From JBKPNJ01 sp963695705 (GTDB lineage: Bacteria > Actinomycetota > Actinomycetes > Propionibacteriales > Nocardioidaceae): a stretch of DNA of 64,000 nt. The notes below the pieces were generated by a model. It was not told the origin of the DNA. It made no database searches and saw only the letters and a list, made by a program, of their open reading frames with translations. Made by a program: the position numbers and the translations under genes. Each line of letters starts with the position of its first letter. The stretch's first letter is position 1. Positions 49,178 to 58,477 of the stretch are shown here, one piece after another. The stretch is taken from positions 1 through 64,000 of the forward strand of contig CAVOHB010000010.1 in NCBI GenBank assembly GCA_963695705.1. Direction: 5' to 3'.

Positions 49178-50644
49178 ATGCAGGACGAGCGCCAACACCC
49201 CGGCGAGGGGCCGCGAGGACAGCGGCCCTCCGGACCGGGTGGCTCGCGCCCGCAGGTCGGTACCCAGGGACACCCGGCGGGCAGTCGGCGACGGCCGTTC
49301 GCCGACGCCTCCCGGGCGTTCGGCCGAGGCTCGACGAGAGTCGCCGGCGCATCGAGCCGTGCCGCGCGGGTCACGGTCAAGCGGGTGCGGCAGGCGACCC
49401 ACTCGGGCGGGGCCGGGGAATCCGGGCTGGCACGGCTGATCGAGCTGCACGCGTTCAACACCGCGGGTGACTCGGCGCTGGCCGTCTCGTTGGCCGGGAC
49501 GCTGTTCTTCCAGGTCCCCACCGGGGAGGCGCGCGGGCAGATCGCACTCTTCCTGGGGCTGACGATGCTGCCGTTCGCCGTCGTGGCACCGCTGATCGGT
49601 CCCTTTCTGGACCGTTTCGGGCGTGGCCGACGATGGGCGATCGGCGCCACGATGGCGATCAGGGCATTCGGCTGCTGGGCACTCGCGGGTGCCGTCGCTA
49701 CCCAGTCGGTCTGGATGTACCCGGCCGCCCTCACCTGCCTGATCGCATCGAAGGCGTACGGCGTCACCAAGGCCGCCGTCGTCCCGCGGGTCCTGCCTCC
49801 CGATATGCAGCTTGTCAAGGTGAACTCACGGCTCTCGCTGACCGGAACCGCGGCTGCCGCGATCTCTGCACCGTTCGCGGGGCTGACCGCGATCCTCGGT
49901 GCCGAATGGTCGCTGCGCTACGCCTGCCTGCTGTTCGTCGTGGCCACCGTGCTCGCGATCCTGCTGCCCAGCCGGGTCGACTCCGCAGCGGGCGAGGAGC
50001 AGGTCGGGTACAGCGAGATCGGAACCGGCGGACAGCGGCGGAAGGTGGGGATCCCCCGGCTGGTCATCGGTGCGCTGCGGTGCAACGCCGGCTTGAGAGC
50101 CTTCAGCGGTTTCCTGACCATGTTCATGGCGTTCCTGCTGCGTAGTGTTCCGATCCCGGGGTGGGAGGACCGCAAGACGCTGCTGCTCGGGCTGGTCATC
50201 GGGGCGGCCGGGGCGGGCAGCACGCTGGGCAACATCCTCGGGTCGGTCCTGAAGTCGCGACGGCCGGAGTCCATTGCCGTGGCGGTGCTCATCCTCGACG
50301 TCGGGGTTGCCGTCTTCACCGCGTTCTTCTACGGGCTGCTGACGGCTATCGCCCTGGGCGCGACGGTCGGCCTCTGTCAGTCGCTCGGCAAGCTCTCGCT
50401 CGATGCCGTGATCCAACGGGAGACCCCGGAGCGGGTCCGCACCAGCGTTTTCGCCCGCTCCGAGACGCTTCTCCAGCTCTCCTGGGTGATCGGAGGGTTC
50501 ATCGGCATCGTCATGCCATTGCGGCCGCAGCTGGGTCTCGGACTTGCGGCGGCGCTGCTGGTCTCCTGGTCGGTGTTCGTCGTCCTGGGCTTCAGAGCTC
50601 GAGCTCGTCCGCCAACGCGCGAAGCAGCGCGGCCGTCTGCTTAG
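49178..50644 (+). CDS. MFS transporter with long N-terminal extension
   Basis: A 488-residue protein. The first 80 residues are Arg/Gly/Ser-rich and disordered. Then come about twelve helices with HAFNTAGDSALAVSLAGTLFF, GPFLDRFGRGRRW and GKLSLDAVIQRETPERVRTSVFARSETLLQLSWV. This type of MFS protein regularly sits between DUF3027 and a cold-shock gene in actinobacteria. Its 3-prime end overlaps the convergent cold-shock gene by 53 bases. Confidence 0.88.
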   Translation: MQDERQHPGEGPRGQRPSGPGGSRPQVGTQGHPAGSRRRPFADASRAFGRGSTRVAGASSRAARVTVKRVRQATHSGGAGESGLARLIELHAFNTAGDSALAVSLAGTLFFQVPTGEARGQIALFLGLTMLPFAVVAPLIGPFLDRFGRGRRWAIGATMAIRAFGCWALAGAVATQSVWMYPAALTCLIASKAYGVTKAAVVPRVLPPDMQLVKVNSRLSLTGTAAAAISAPFAGLTAILGAEWSLRYACLLFVVATVLAILLPSRVDSAAGEEQVGYSEIGTGGQRRKVGIPRLVIGALRCNAGLRAFSGFLTMFMAFLLRSVPIPGWEDRKTLLLGLVIGAAGAGSTLGNILGSVLKSRRPESIAVAVLILDVGVAVFTAFFYGLLTAIALGATVGLCQSLGKLSLDAVIQRETPERVRTSVFARSETLLQLSWVIGGFIGIVMPLRPQLGLGLAAALLVSWSVFVVLGFRARARPPTREAARPSA

Positions 50645-50975
50645 CCGTGCGCGACTCGGCATGCCGTCCCCGGCGGTATGTCGCCTCCAGGCCCTCGAGC
50701 AACCGGATCAGGTCCTCGACGATCACGACCATCTGCTCCGGTGACTTGCGCATCGCCTTCGACAGCGACGGAGGCGGCTCGAGCAGCCGTACCTGCAGCG
50801 CCTGGTCGCCCTTGCGACCCTGGACGACCCCGAAGTCGACGCGCGCGCCGTTCTTGAGCGTGGTGACACCGGCGGGGAGTGCCGCGGCCCGGACATAGAC
50901 GTCGCCGCCCTCGTCCTTGGTCAGGAAGCCGAAGCCCTTCTCGTTGTCGTACCACTTGACCTTGCCAGTAGGCAC
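50592..50975 (-). CDS. cspB: Cold-shock domain protein with C-terminal extension
   Basis: A 127-residue protein. The N-terminal cold-shock domain has the RNP motifs GKVKWYDNEKGFGFL and DVYVRAAAL (normally VFxH; here VYVR). The C-terminal half of about 60 residues is an actinobacterial extension (KSPEQMVVIVEDLIRLLEGLEATYRRGRHA). GTG 50975 follows GGTGAGG. It acts as a nucleic-acid chaperone; the altered second RNP motif is worth note. It overlaps the MFS gene convergently. Confidence 0.9.
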   Translation of the reverse strand: MPTGKVKWYDNEKGFGFLTKDEGGDVYVRAAALPAGVTTLKNGARVDFGVVQGRKGDQALQVRLLEPPPSLSKAMRKSPEQMVVIVEDLIRLLEGLEATYRRGRHAESRTAKQTAALLRALADELEL

Positions 50976-51096
50976 GGTTGACCTCACCGATCTCTTGGAA
51001 CACGCACGGCGGCCGCCTGCGGGGGCCGCACGCCAGCCTACGGTGATCCGGCTCCCCGTCCCAACCGAGATTCAGCCCAACCGAGATTCAGGGGAA

Positions 51097-52533
51097 TCAG
51101 CGGAACCGGCCGGGCTGAGGGAGGAGCTCGTTCATCGAACCGGAGCGAAAACCCCTGCGGTCGACCTCCACGGTGGCGAAACCGGCGTCCTTGACCGCGT
51201 CGAGCGCTGGCGGGTGACCGGCAACCCGGTCGCGGAGGTGACCGTCCACCTCGACGCGGGCGCGGTCACCTAGGTCGCGGACGCGCAGGTTGGTGACCGG
51301 GATGCCGGCTGCGGCCAGCACCCTGCGCAGACCCGCCTCGGCCCGGTCGATCCGGCCGAGCCGGTGGGGCGTGATCGTGATGCCGTACGCGACGCGGGAG
51401 GACAGGCACGCCGCCGCCGGCTTGTCCCACGTGGGCAGGCCCCAGCGACGGGACGCCTCGCGGATCTGCGCCTTGGAAAGCTCCGCATCCCGCAGCGGAG
51501 TGACGGCACCACGCTCAACAGCTGCCCGGATGCCGGGCCGAAAGCCGGCGATCGCGTCATCGGCGTTGGTGCCGGTGGCGATGTGCGCGATATCGTGCTC
51601 GGCGGCCAGCGGAACGAGAACGTCGAGCAGCTCGGCCTTGCAGAAGTAGCAACGATCACCGTCGTTGGCCCGGTATCCGGCCCGGTCCATCTCGTGGGTC
51701 TGCGGGGTGAGGTGCCGCACGCCGAGACGGTGGGCGAAGTCGGCGGCCGGCCGCAGCTCCTGGCGGGCCAGCGAGTCCGAGATCGCGGTCGCGGCCACGA
51801 CGTGATCCGCGCCGAGTGCGCGTACGGCCGCAGCCAGCAGGAACGCGGAGTCGGCTCCCCCGCTGAAGGCCACCATCAGCCCGCCGAGGGAGCGCAGCTG
51901 CGTTTCGAGCGCCTCCAGGCGCACAGCGAGCAGATGCTCTTTCAGCCACTGCGGAAAAGCGGTCAGGTCGGGGAGCACGACGTCGGCGCCGGCGGCCTGC
52001 AGATCTGCGGCCGAACACGGCCCGGTGGCCACGGCCACGCTGACGGCGCCGGCGGCCTTCGCTCCCAGCACGTCGTAGACGTGGTCACCGACGTAGACGC
52101 TGGCGCCGTGCTCGATAAGCGCCTCGGCCTTCGCTGCTCCCCAGAGCCAACCGACGACCTCGTCGGCATCGAGTTCGAGGTGCTCGATGTGCAGTCGGGC
52201 GTTCGGCTCGAACTTCGCCGTCACGACGACGGACCTTCCCCCGTGCCCGCGCACCGCGGCCAGCGCCTCGGCCGCCCCCGGCAGCGCGACGGTCGGGAGC
52301 ACGGCGTGGTCGGGATAGAGCGCACGGAACCGCTCCCCCATCGACTCGACCTCGCCGGACGGAAACCACAATGCGAGCTCGTGGTCCAGTGGCGGCCCGA
52401 GCCGGGAGACGGCCGCCGCGACGTCGATGTCGGCTCCGGTCTCCGCAGCCAGCGCCTCCCAGACCCGCGAGATCCCAGGGCGTGAGTCGATCAGCGTCAT
52501 GTCGAGATCGAAACCCACGGTCAGCCGGCTCAC
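51097..52533 (-). CDS. HAD hydrolase-LarE fusion (ATP-dependent sacrificial sulfur transferase)
   Basis: A 478-residue two-domain protein. Residues of about 1-195 are a HAD phosphatase (VGFDLDMTLIDS with the two aspartates; GDHVYDVLGAKAAGA as motif IV). Residues of about 205-478 are LarE: PP-loop AFSGGADSAFLL (224-229 core), CYFCKAELL, GTNADDAIAGFRPG and WDKPAAACLSSR, where Cys 376 matches the sulfur-donating cysteine. LarE works in nickel-pincer cofactor synthesis for lactate racemase-like enzymes. LarB and LarC are not in the window. Confidence 0.9.
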   Translation of the reverse strand: MSRLTVGFDLDMTLIDSRPGISRVWEALAAETGADIDVAAAVSRLGPPLDHELALWFPSGEVESMGERFRALYPDHAVLPTVALPGAAEALAAVRGHGGRSVVVTAKFEPNARLHIEHLELDADEVVGWLWGAAKAEALIEHGASVYVGDHVYDVLGAKAAGAVSVAVATGPCSAADLQAAGADVVLPDLTAFPQWLKEHLLAVRLEALETQLRSLGGLMVAFSGGADSAFLLAAAVRALGADHVVAATAISDSLARQELRPAADFAHRLGVRHLTPQTHEMDRAGYRANDGDRCYFCKAELLDVLVPLAAEHDIAHIATGTNADDAIAGFRPGIRAAVERGAVTPLRDAELSKAQIREASRRWGLPTWDKPAAACLSSRVAYGITITPHRLGRIDRAEAGLRRVLAAAGIPVTNLRVRDLGDRARVEVDGHLRDRVAGHPPALDAVKDAGFATVEVDRRGFRSGSMNELLPQPGRFR

Positions 52534-52644
52534 ACCGAGACTCTAGTGGTCGGGTACGGTCCGCCAGCCCGGCACATGGGGCCAAACCTGGAATGTCCGC
52601 GGAGCGTGAGCGAGACTGGAGGGCTACACGTTCCGGGGGGTCCA

Positions 52645-55641
52645 GTGCTCAGCGTCAGGTCGGGAACGGCTCGAGCCGCGGTGGCTCTCACGGTCGGCGG
52701 TCTCGCCGTCAGCGCCGCCCTGGCGGTGAGCGCGCCCGCCGTCGCAGAGCGTGGCGTGACCGACGCGGGCTCGTCCGCGGCCCGGTCGATCTCCGGCCGT
52801 GACTCGGTCCGACCGGGAATCTACGTCGTGGTGCTGCGGGGCCAGCCGGCGGCGAGGTACGACGGTCACCTCGCGGGATACGCCGCGACCCGCCCCGACG
52901 CCGGCCAGCGTTTCGACGACCGGCGGCCGCAGGTGCGGCGCTATCGCCACCTGCTCCTGACCGGGCAGCGCCGGCTGCTCGCGAGGCTGGGCAACCCCGA
53001 CGAGCTCTACTCGTACACCACAGCACTCAACGGTTTCGCGGTCGACCTCGACGCCGCGCAAGTCAAGGCATTGCGCGGACGAACGGACGTGATCTCGGTG
53101 CAGCGTCAGTCCACCTCGAGGCTGGACACGCTGAACCCGGTCGTGCGCCGGCCCGAGCGGACCGGGCGGACCAGCGGCGCAGGGCGAGGAGGGGTCGGCG
53201 GGTCGAGCGCGGGCCAGGGAGTCGTCGTCGGCGTGATCGACTCCGGGATCTGGCCGGAGAACCCGTCGTTCGCCGGTCCGGCCGACGCCGGCGCGAGAGC
53301 CCGCGCGCTCAGGACCGGTTTCACCGGCCGCTGCGAGTCTGGCGAGGCCTTCACCGCCGAGGACTGCAACGCGAAGGTGGTTGCGGCGAGGTACTTCGTC
53401 CGCGGCTTCGGGGCCGGGAACATCGCCACCGCGGATTACCTATCACCCCGCGACGGCACCGGCCACGGCTCTCACACGGCGGCCGTCGCGGCCGGCAACG
53501 ACGGCGTCGACGTCCGGATCGACGGGCAGCCGATGGGCCGCGTGTCCGGCGTGGCGCCCGCGGCTCACCTCGCGGTCTACAAGGCCTGCTGGGCCGCGCC
53601 CGATCCTGCCGATGACGGGTGCACGACCGCCGACACGGTCATGGCGATCGACCAGGCGGTACGCAACGGCGTCGACGTGATCAACTACTCGGCGTCCGGC
53701 AGCCGTACGAACTTCGCCGACGCGGTGGAGCTCGCGTTCCTCAACGCCGCGGCGGCTGGCGTGTTCGTGACCACCTCCGCCGGCAACGCCGGTCCGGGCC
53801 CGGCCACCGTTGCCCACCCCGGGCCATGGCTGACGTCGGTCGGTGCCACCGGCGAAGACCCCTACCAGGGTGCCGTCGTCCTCGGAAACGGGCGCCGACT
53901 GGCCGGTGCGATGGTGTCGGACCGGCAGGTGCCGGCCAGCCCCCTCGTACTCGCCGGCGCGTCTCCGGCATCCGCAGCCAGCCAGCACGACTCCCGCCTG
54001 TGCCAGCCGGGTAGCCTCGACGCCGCACGCGTCGAGGGCGCGATCGTGATCTGCGACCGGGGAGTCATCCCCCGGGTGGACAAGAGCCAGGCGGTCAGGC
54101 GAGCCGGCGGTATCGGCATGGTGCTGGTGAACACCCAGCCGGACGGTCGCGACGCCGACGTCCACGCCGTGCCGACGGTGCACCTCGACGTCCGCGCGGG
54201 GCGCGCCGTCAAGCACTACATCCGTTCGGCGCGCGGACGCGCGACCGCGCTGCTCGACCCGGCCGGACGGAACGTCCCGGTGCTGCCCCGGATCGCCGGT
54301 TTCTCCTCACGCGGTCCGTCGCCGGCGGGTGGTGGGGACATCCTCAAACCCGACCTCAGCGCGGCCGGCGTCAGCGTCATCGGAGCCGTCGCGCCGCCGT
54401 CGAGCTCCGGTCGACTCTGGGACCTGTACTCCGGTACCTCCACGGCCGCGGCGCAGGTCGCCGGGCTCGCCGCCAGAATCACCGCCGCGCGTCCCGCCTG
54501 GTCGCCCGCCGAGATCAGGTCGGCTCTGATGACCACCGCGTACGACGTCCGGGAGCCGTCGACCCCGTTCGCTCAGGGCGCCGGCCACCCGAACCCGGCG
54601 AGGGCACTCGATCCGGGCCTCGTCTACAACTCCGGGATCCATGACTGGCTCGCATTCCTGTCCGGTCAGGGCCTCACCACTGGCGACGGCCGGCCGTTGT
54701 CACGTCATCCGATCGGCGCCAGCAATCTCAACTCACCGTCGATCGCGGTCGGTGCGATGGTGGGTCGCGAGGTCGTCCACCGGTCGGTGACCAACGTGGC
54801 CGACACCGCCGAGACGTACTCCGCCTCGGTAAGCGGGCTCCCCGGCATCGAGGCCACCGTCCGGCCGTCGACCATCACGGTCGGGCCGGGCGAGACCGCG
54901 AGTTTCAGCGTGCGCTTCACCCCGCTCGCCGATGCCGCCTACGGGCGGTTCACGACCGGCAGCCTCACCTGGACCGGCTCGAACGGTCACCGGGTGCGCT
55001 CTCCGGTAGTGGTTGAACCGGTGCGGCTCTCCGCCCGTCCCGAGGTCGCCGGCAGTGCCGGCGACGGCTCGCTCCGGATCCACGGGACGTCCGGCGTCGC
55101 CGGCGAAATCGCTCTTTCCGGTGCGGGTCTCGTCGGCGCGGCACCGGCGCGGCTGACACTGGCGCCGGCTCCGTTCGACGTTGACCACCCCACCCAGGGG
55201 CGAGGCACTGCGATGTCCCACTACGACGTGCCGAGGGGCACGGCGGCGCTGCGATTCGACCTACGCGCCCACGGGACCGACGACGTGGACCTGTTCGTGT
55301 ACCGGCAGGGCACGCTGGTCTCCTCCTCGGCCGGTCCGGGTGGCGACGAACAGGTCACGATCGACACTCCGACGCCCGGCCGCTACGACGTCTATGTCAA
55401 CGACTTCGCAGCGGCGAACGGCCGATCGGCGGCCGCTGCCTTCACCGGATGGGTGCTGCCGGGCAGCCGCGCCGGCCGTGCTGCCGGCTCGCTGACCGTC
55501 CAACCGAACCCCGTCCCGGTGTCGCTCGGCGCGCCGTTCGACTACACCGCGTCCTGGTCCGGACTCGATCCCCGGCTGCGGTGGTTCGGCGCGATCTCCT
55601 ACCACGGCTCCGACACGACGACGTACGTCACCGTCAACTGA
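52645..55641 (+). CDS. Secreted subtilisin-family (S8) serine peptidase
   Basis: A 998-residue exported protease. Signal peptide about residues 10-35 ends AVA; an I9-type propeptide follows (GIYVVVLRGQPAARY to VISVQRQ). The catalytic residues lie in VIDSGIWPENPSF (Asp), GTGHGSHTAAVAAG (His) and SGTSTAAAQVAG (Ser); the last normally reads GTSMAAPHVAG. A PA domain is inserted (LCQPGSLDAARVEGAIVICDRG). The C-terminal end has an Fn3-like domain and a PPC-like domain. The order resembles plant subtilases. GTG 52645 follows GGGGGG. Confidence 0.93.
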   Translation: MLSVRSGTARAAVALTVGGLAVSAALAVSAPAVAERGVTDAGSSAARSISGRDSVRPGIYVVVLRGQPAARYDGHLAGYAATRPDAGQRFDDRRPQVRRYRHLLLTGQRRLLARLGNPDELYSYTTALNGFAVDLDAAQVKALRGRTDVISVQRQSTSRLDTLNPVVRRPERTGRTSGAGRGGVGGSSAGQGVVVGVIDSGIWPENPSFAGPADAGARARALRTGFTGRCESGEAFTAEDCNAKVVAARYFVRGFGAGNIATADYLSPRDGTGHGSHTAAVAAGNDGVDVRIDGQPMGRVSGVAPAAHLAVYKACWAAPDPADDGCTTADTVMAIDQAVRNGVDVINYSASGSRTNFADAVELAFLNAAAAGVFVTTSAGNAGPGPATVAHPGPWLTSVGATGEDPYQGAVVLGNGRRLAGAMVSDRQVPASPLVLAGASPASAASQHDSRLCQPGSLDAARVEGAIVICDRGVIPRVDKSQAVRRAGGIGMVLVNTQPDGRDADVHAVPTVHLDVRAGRAVKHYIRSARGRATALLDPAGRNVPVLPRIAGFSSRGPSPAGGGDILKPDLSAAGVSVIGAVAPPSSSGRLWDLYSGTSTAAAQVAGLAARITAARPAWSPAEIRSALMTTAYDVREPSTPFAQGAGHPNPARALDPGLVYNSGIHDWLAFLSGQGLTTGDGRPLSRHPIGASNLNSPSIAVGAMVGREVVHRSVTNVADTAETYSASVSGLPGIEATVRPSTITVGPGETASFSVRFTPLADAAYGRFTTGSLTWTGSNGHRVRSPVVVEPVRLSARPEVAGSAGDGSLRIHGTSGVAGEIALSGAGLVGAAPARLTLAPAPFDVDHPTQGRGTAMSHYDVPRGTAALRFDLRAHGTDDVDLFVYRQGTLVSSSAGPGGDEQVTIDTPTPGRYDVYVNDFAAANGRSAAAAFTGWVLPGSRAGRAAGSLTVQPNPVPVSLGAPFDYTASWSGLDPRLRWFGAISYHGSDTTTYVTVN

Positions 55642-57283
55642 GGCCAGTGCGCGCCGCGACGTCGGCCAGTCCCAGCTCGGCTACGGACTTCTCGCGCATC
55701 TCGACCTTGCGCACCTTGCCGGTCACCGTCATCGGGAACTCCTCGACGACCGTCACGTAGCGGGGGATCTTGTAGTGCGCGATCCGTCCGCTGCAGAAGT
55801 CCTTGAGCGCCGCGGCGTCCAACGGTGGGGCGCCCTTGCGCATCCTGATCCAGGCGCACAGCTCCTCGCCGTAGCGTTCGTCCGGAACGCCGATCACCTG
55901 GACGTCCTCGATGTCGGGATGGGTATAGAGGAACTCCTCGACCTCGCGTGGGTAGATGTTCTCACCGCCACGGATCACCAGGTCCTTGATCCGGCCGACG
56001 ATGTTGGCGTACCCGTCGTCGCGCATCACCGCGAGGTCGCCGGTGTGCATCCAGCCCTCGTCGTCGATGGACTCGGCCGTCTTCGCCGGCTCGTCCCAGT
56101 AGCCGATCATCACCGAGTAGCCCCTGGTGCAGAACTCACCTGGCTCACCGCGCGGCAGCGTGCGGCCGGACACCGGGTCGATGACCTTGACCTCGACGTG
56201 GGGATGTACCCGGCCGACGGTGGAGGTGCGTCTGTCCAGGTCGTCATCGGGCCGGGTCTGCATCGAGACCGGAGAGGTCTCCGTCATCCCGTACGCGATC
56301 GCGACCTGGCGCATGTGCATGTCTGAGACGCACCATTTCATCACCTCGACCGGGCACGGTGACCCGGCCATCACGCCGGTGCGCAGCGAGGAGACGTCGT
56401 ACGACGAGAACTCGGGGTGGTTCTTCATCGCGATGAACATCGTCGGCACGCCGTACAGGCCCGTGCACCGCTCGTCCTGCACTGCCTTCAACGTCGCGGC
56501 CGGGTCGAACGCCGGAGCGGGTATCACCATCGTCGCCCCGTGGCTGGTGCAGCCGAGGTTGCCCATCACCATCCCGAAGCAGTGGTAGAACGGCACCGGG
56601 ATCGCCAGCCGGTCCTCCTCGGTGAAGTTGATCAGCTCGGTGGTGAAGTAGCCGTTGTTGAGGATGTTGAGGTGGCTCAGCGTCGCACCCTTGGGGAAGC
56701 CGGTGGTTCCCGACGTGTACTGGATGTTGATCGGATCGCGGGCGTCGAGGCCGGCGAGCCGCTCCGGGATCGCGGCCTCCGGTAGCGCCCGGCCGCTGTC
56801 GATGAGCGCCGCCAGCTCGTCACCGTCCACGAACACGACGTACTCCAGTGCCGGGCACTCGGGCCTGACCTCCTCGATCATGCCGCGGTAGTCGCTGCCC
56901 CTGAAGCTGGTGACGGAGCACAGCATCCGCGGTCCGGACTGCTTCAGCACGTAGGCCAGCTCGTGCGAGCGGTAGGCCGGGTTGATGTTGACCAAGATCG
57001 CGCCGACCTTGGCGGTGGCGTACTGGACGACCGTCCACTCCGCACAGTTCGGCGCCCAGATCCCGACCCGGTCACCGACCTCGATGCCGGCCGCGATCAG
57101 GCCACGAGCCACCTGGTTCACGTAGTCGTCGAGGTCGCGATAGGTCCAGCGGCGTCCGCTCGCGACCTCGACGAGTGCCTCGCGCTCGCCGTGTGCCTCG
57201 ACCGCGGCCTCGAGGTTGGCGCCGATGGTCTCGGTCAGCAGCGGGATGTCGGTCTCGCCGGCATCCGACGACAACTCGCTCAT
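55634..57283 (-). CDS. AMP-dependent fatty acyl-CoA synthetase
   Basis: A 549-residue ANL-superfamily ligase. Core motifs are YTSGTTGFPKGATLSH (P-loop), YGMTETSPVS, GWMHTGDLAVMRDDGYANIVGRIKD and the terminal lysine motif TVTGKVRKVEMRE. It activates a medium/long-chain fatty acid through an acyl-adenylate and is cytosolic. ATG 57283 has a weak ribosome site. The stop overlaps the end of the convergent protease gene by 8 bases. Confidence 0.94.
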   Translation of the reverse strand: MSELSSDAGETDIPLLTETIGANLEAAVEAHGEREALVEVASGRRWTYRDLDDYVNQVARGLIAAGIEVGDRVGIWAPNCAEWTVVQYATAKVGAILVNINPAYRSHELAYVLKQSGPRMLCSVTSFRGSDYRGMIEEVRPECPALEYVVFVDGDELAALIDSGRALPEAAIPERLAGLDARDPINIQYTSGTTGFPKGATLSHLNILNNGYFTTELINFTEEDRLAIPVPFYHCFGMVMGNLGCTSHGATMVIPAPAFDPAATLKAVQDERCTGLYGVPTMFIAMKNHPEFSSYDVSSLRTGVMAGSPCPVEVMKWCVSDMHMRQVAIAYGMTETSPVSMQTRPDDDLDRRTSTVGRVHPHVEVKVIDPVSGRTLPRGEPGEFCTRGYSVMIGYWDEPAKTAESIDDEGWMHTGDLAVMRDDGYANIVGRIKDLVIRGGENIYPREVEEFLYTHPDIEDVQVIGVPDERYGEELCAWIRMRKGAPPLDAAALKDFCSGRIAHYKIPRYVTVVEEFPMTVTGKVRKVEMREKSVAELGLADVAARTGLS

Positions 57284-57373
57284 GCTGGGCACCTTAGTAC
57301 CGTCGCGATCCGGGGGCTGCCGGTTGTTGCGCAGGTATCGATCACCAGGGCCATGGCCGGGAATTGCGTAGTT

Positions 57374-57405
57374 GTTGGTCACGGTTGAGCCGGCCGGTGA
57401 CCAAC
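57374..57405. promoter_or_regulatory. Inverted repeat upstream of the acyl-CoA synthetase
   Basis: A perfect 9-bp inverted repeat GTTGGTCAC/GTGACCAAC with a 14-nt spacer lies 91 bases before the synthetase start. It may be an operator for a fatty-acid regulator or a hairpin at the border of the adjacent repeat element. Confidence 0.4.
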
Positions 57406-57468
57406 CAGTGCGCAAAACGTCGGTGCGGTGATCCTGACGCACCCACGGGAGGTCAACCCGTTCCGCCG

Positions 57469-57680
57469 CGGCAAGAACTTGTGCACTTGGTGAGGGCAAA
57501 CGGGGGGTGGGACAACTCTCATCGCCTGCACAAATCTGAGCAATCAAGCACCGCTGCGGTCGGCCCGGGGCTCGAGCGATCGCGGCCGCGGGCCCGTACC
57601 GGAGCCCGTGCGACCGGCGTGACAAGTTGTCGGCTGGCGCGTCAACAACTGTCGGATCGTGCGAAACAAGTGTCGGATCG
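57469..57680 (+). repeat. Degenerate dispersed element, copy B
   Basis: It aligns with the complement of 15061-15250: CGCGGCAAGAA, CAACTCTCATCGCCTGCACAA, a TCAAGCA block, ACCGGCGTGACA and the terminal GTCGGATCG-N-GAAACAAGTGTCGGATC part. Here the GTCGGATCG repeat is partly tripled. It fills most of the 57284-57708 gap and has no good open reading frame. Confidence 0.65.
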
Positions 57681-57708
57681 CGGGGTGGTTGGGTGGTTGC
57701 GGTGGCTG

Positions 57709-58470
57709 TCAGGCGGCTGTCCAGCCGCCGTCGAGCATGAACGACGAACCGGTGACCGACTCCGACCCGGGTGTGCAGAGGAAGACCGCGAGCCGGGCCA
57801 CCTCGTCCGGCTCGACCAGCCGCTTGACCGGCGTACGGGCGAGCAGCACGTCGTCGAGAACCTGTTCGGTGTCGATGCCGTGCGCCTCCGCCTGGTCGGC
57901 GAGCTGGTTCTCCACCAGTGGGGTACGCACGTAGCCCGGACAGATCGTGTTCGAGGTGATGCCGCGTTCCGCGCCTTCGAGCGCCACGACCTTCGACAAA
58001 CCCTCGAGCCCGTGCTTGGCCGCGACGTAGGCGCTCTTGTACGGCGAGGCCCGGTGCCCGTGCACGGACGAGATGTTGACGATCCGCCCCCACTCCCGGG
58101 CGTACATCGACGGAAGCAGCCGGCGCAGCAGGCGGAACGGTGCCTCGACCATCACCCGCTGGATCAGCGCGAAGGTGTCGGGGTCGAACTCCTCGATGGG
58201 CGAGACGTGCTGGATCCCGGCGTTGTTGACGAGGATGTCGGGCTCGCCCAGGTCGAGCGTGTCGACGACCCCCGGATCGCCGAGGTCGGCCACGACGGGT
58301 CGCCCTCCGGTGGCTGTCGCGACGTCGGTGAGGTGTTCGGCGTCACGGTCGAGCAGGACCAGGCGCATACCTGCCGCGCCCAGCGCGGTCGCGCAGGCGC
58401 GGCCGATCCCACTCGCGGCACCGGTCACGAGCGCCGTGTGCTCGGACGGTCTGGAGGTCGGCGATGTCAT
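57709..58470 (-). CDS. 3-hydroxybutyrate dehydrogenase (SDR family)
   Basis: A 253-residue short-chain dehydrogenase. NAD-binding TGAASGIG, NNAG, the Ser (NISSVHG), YxxxK (YVAAKHG) and the substrate motif PLVENQL(A)DQAEAHG, as in D-3-hydroxybutyrate dehydrogenases. It interconverts 3-hydroxybutyrate and acetoacetate with NAD. Its neighbour is an ABC transporter on one side and an acyl-CoA synthetase on the other, compatible with a lipid-storage or ketone-body link. Confidence 0.9.
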   Translation of the reverse strand: MTSPTSRPSEHTALVTGAASGIGRACATALGAAGMRLVLLDRDAEHLTDVATATGGRPVVADLGDPGVVDTLDLGEPDILVNNAGIQHVSPIEEFDPDTFALIQRVMVEAPFRLLRRLLPSMYAREWGRIVNISSVHGHRASPYKSAYVAAKHGLEGLSKVVALEGAERGITSNTICPGYVRTPLVENQLADQAEAHGIDTEQVLDDVLLARTPVKRLVEPDEVARLAVFLCTPGSESVTGSSFMLDGGWTAA

Positions 58471-58477
58471 CGGCGGC

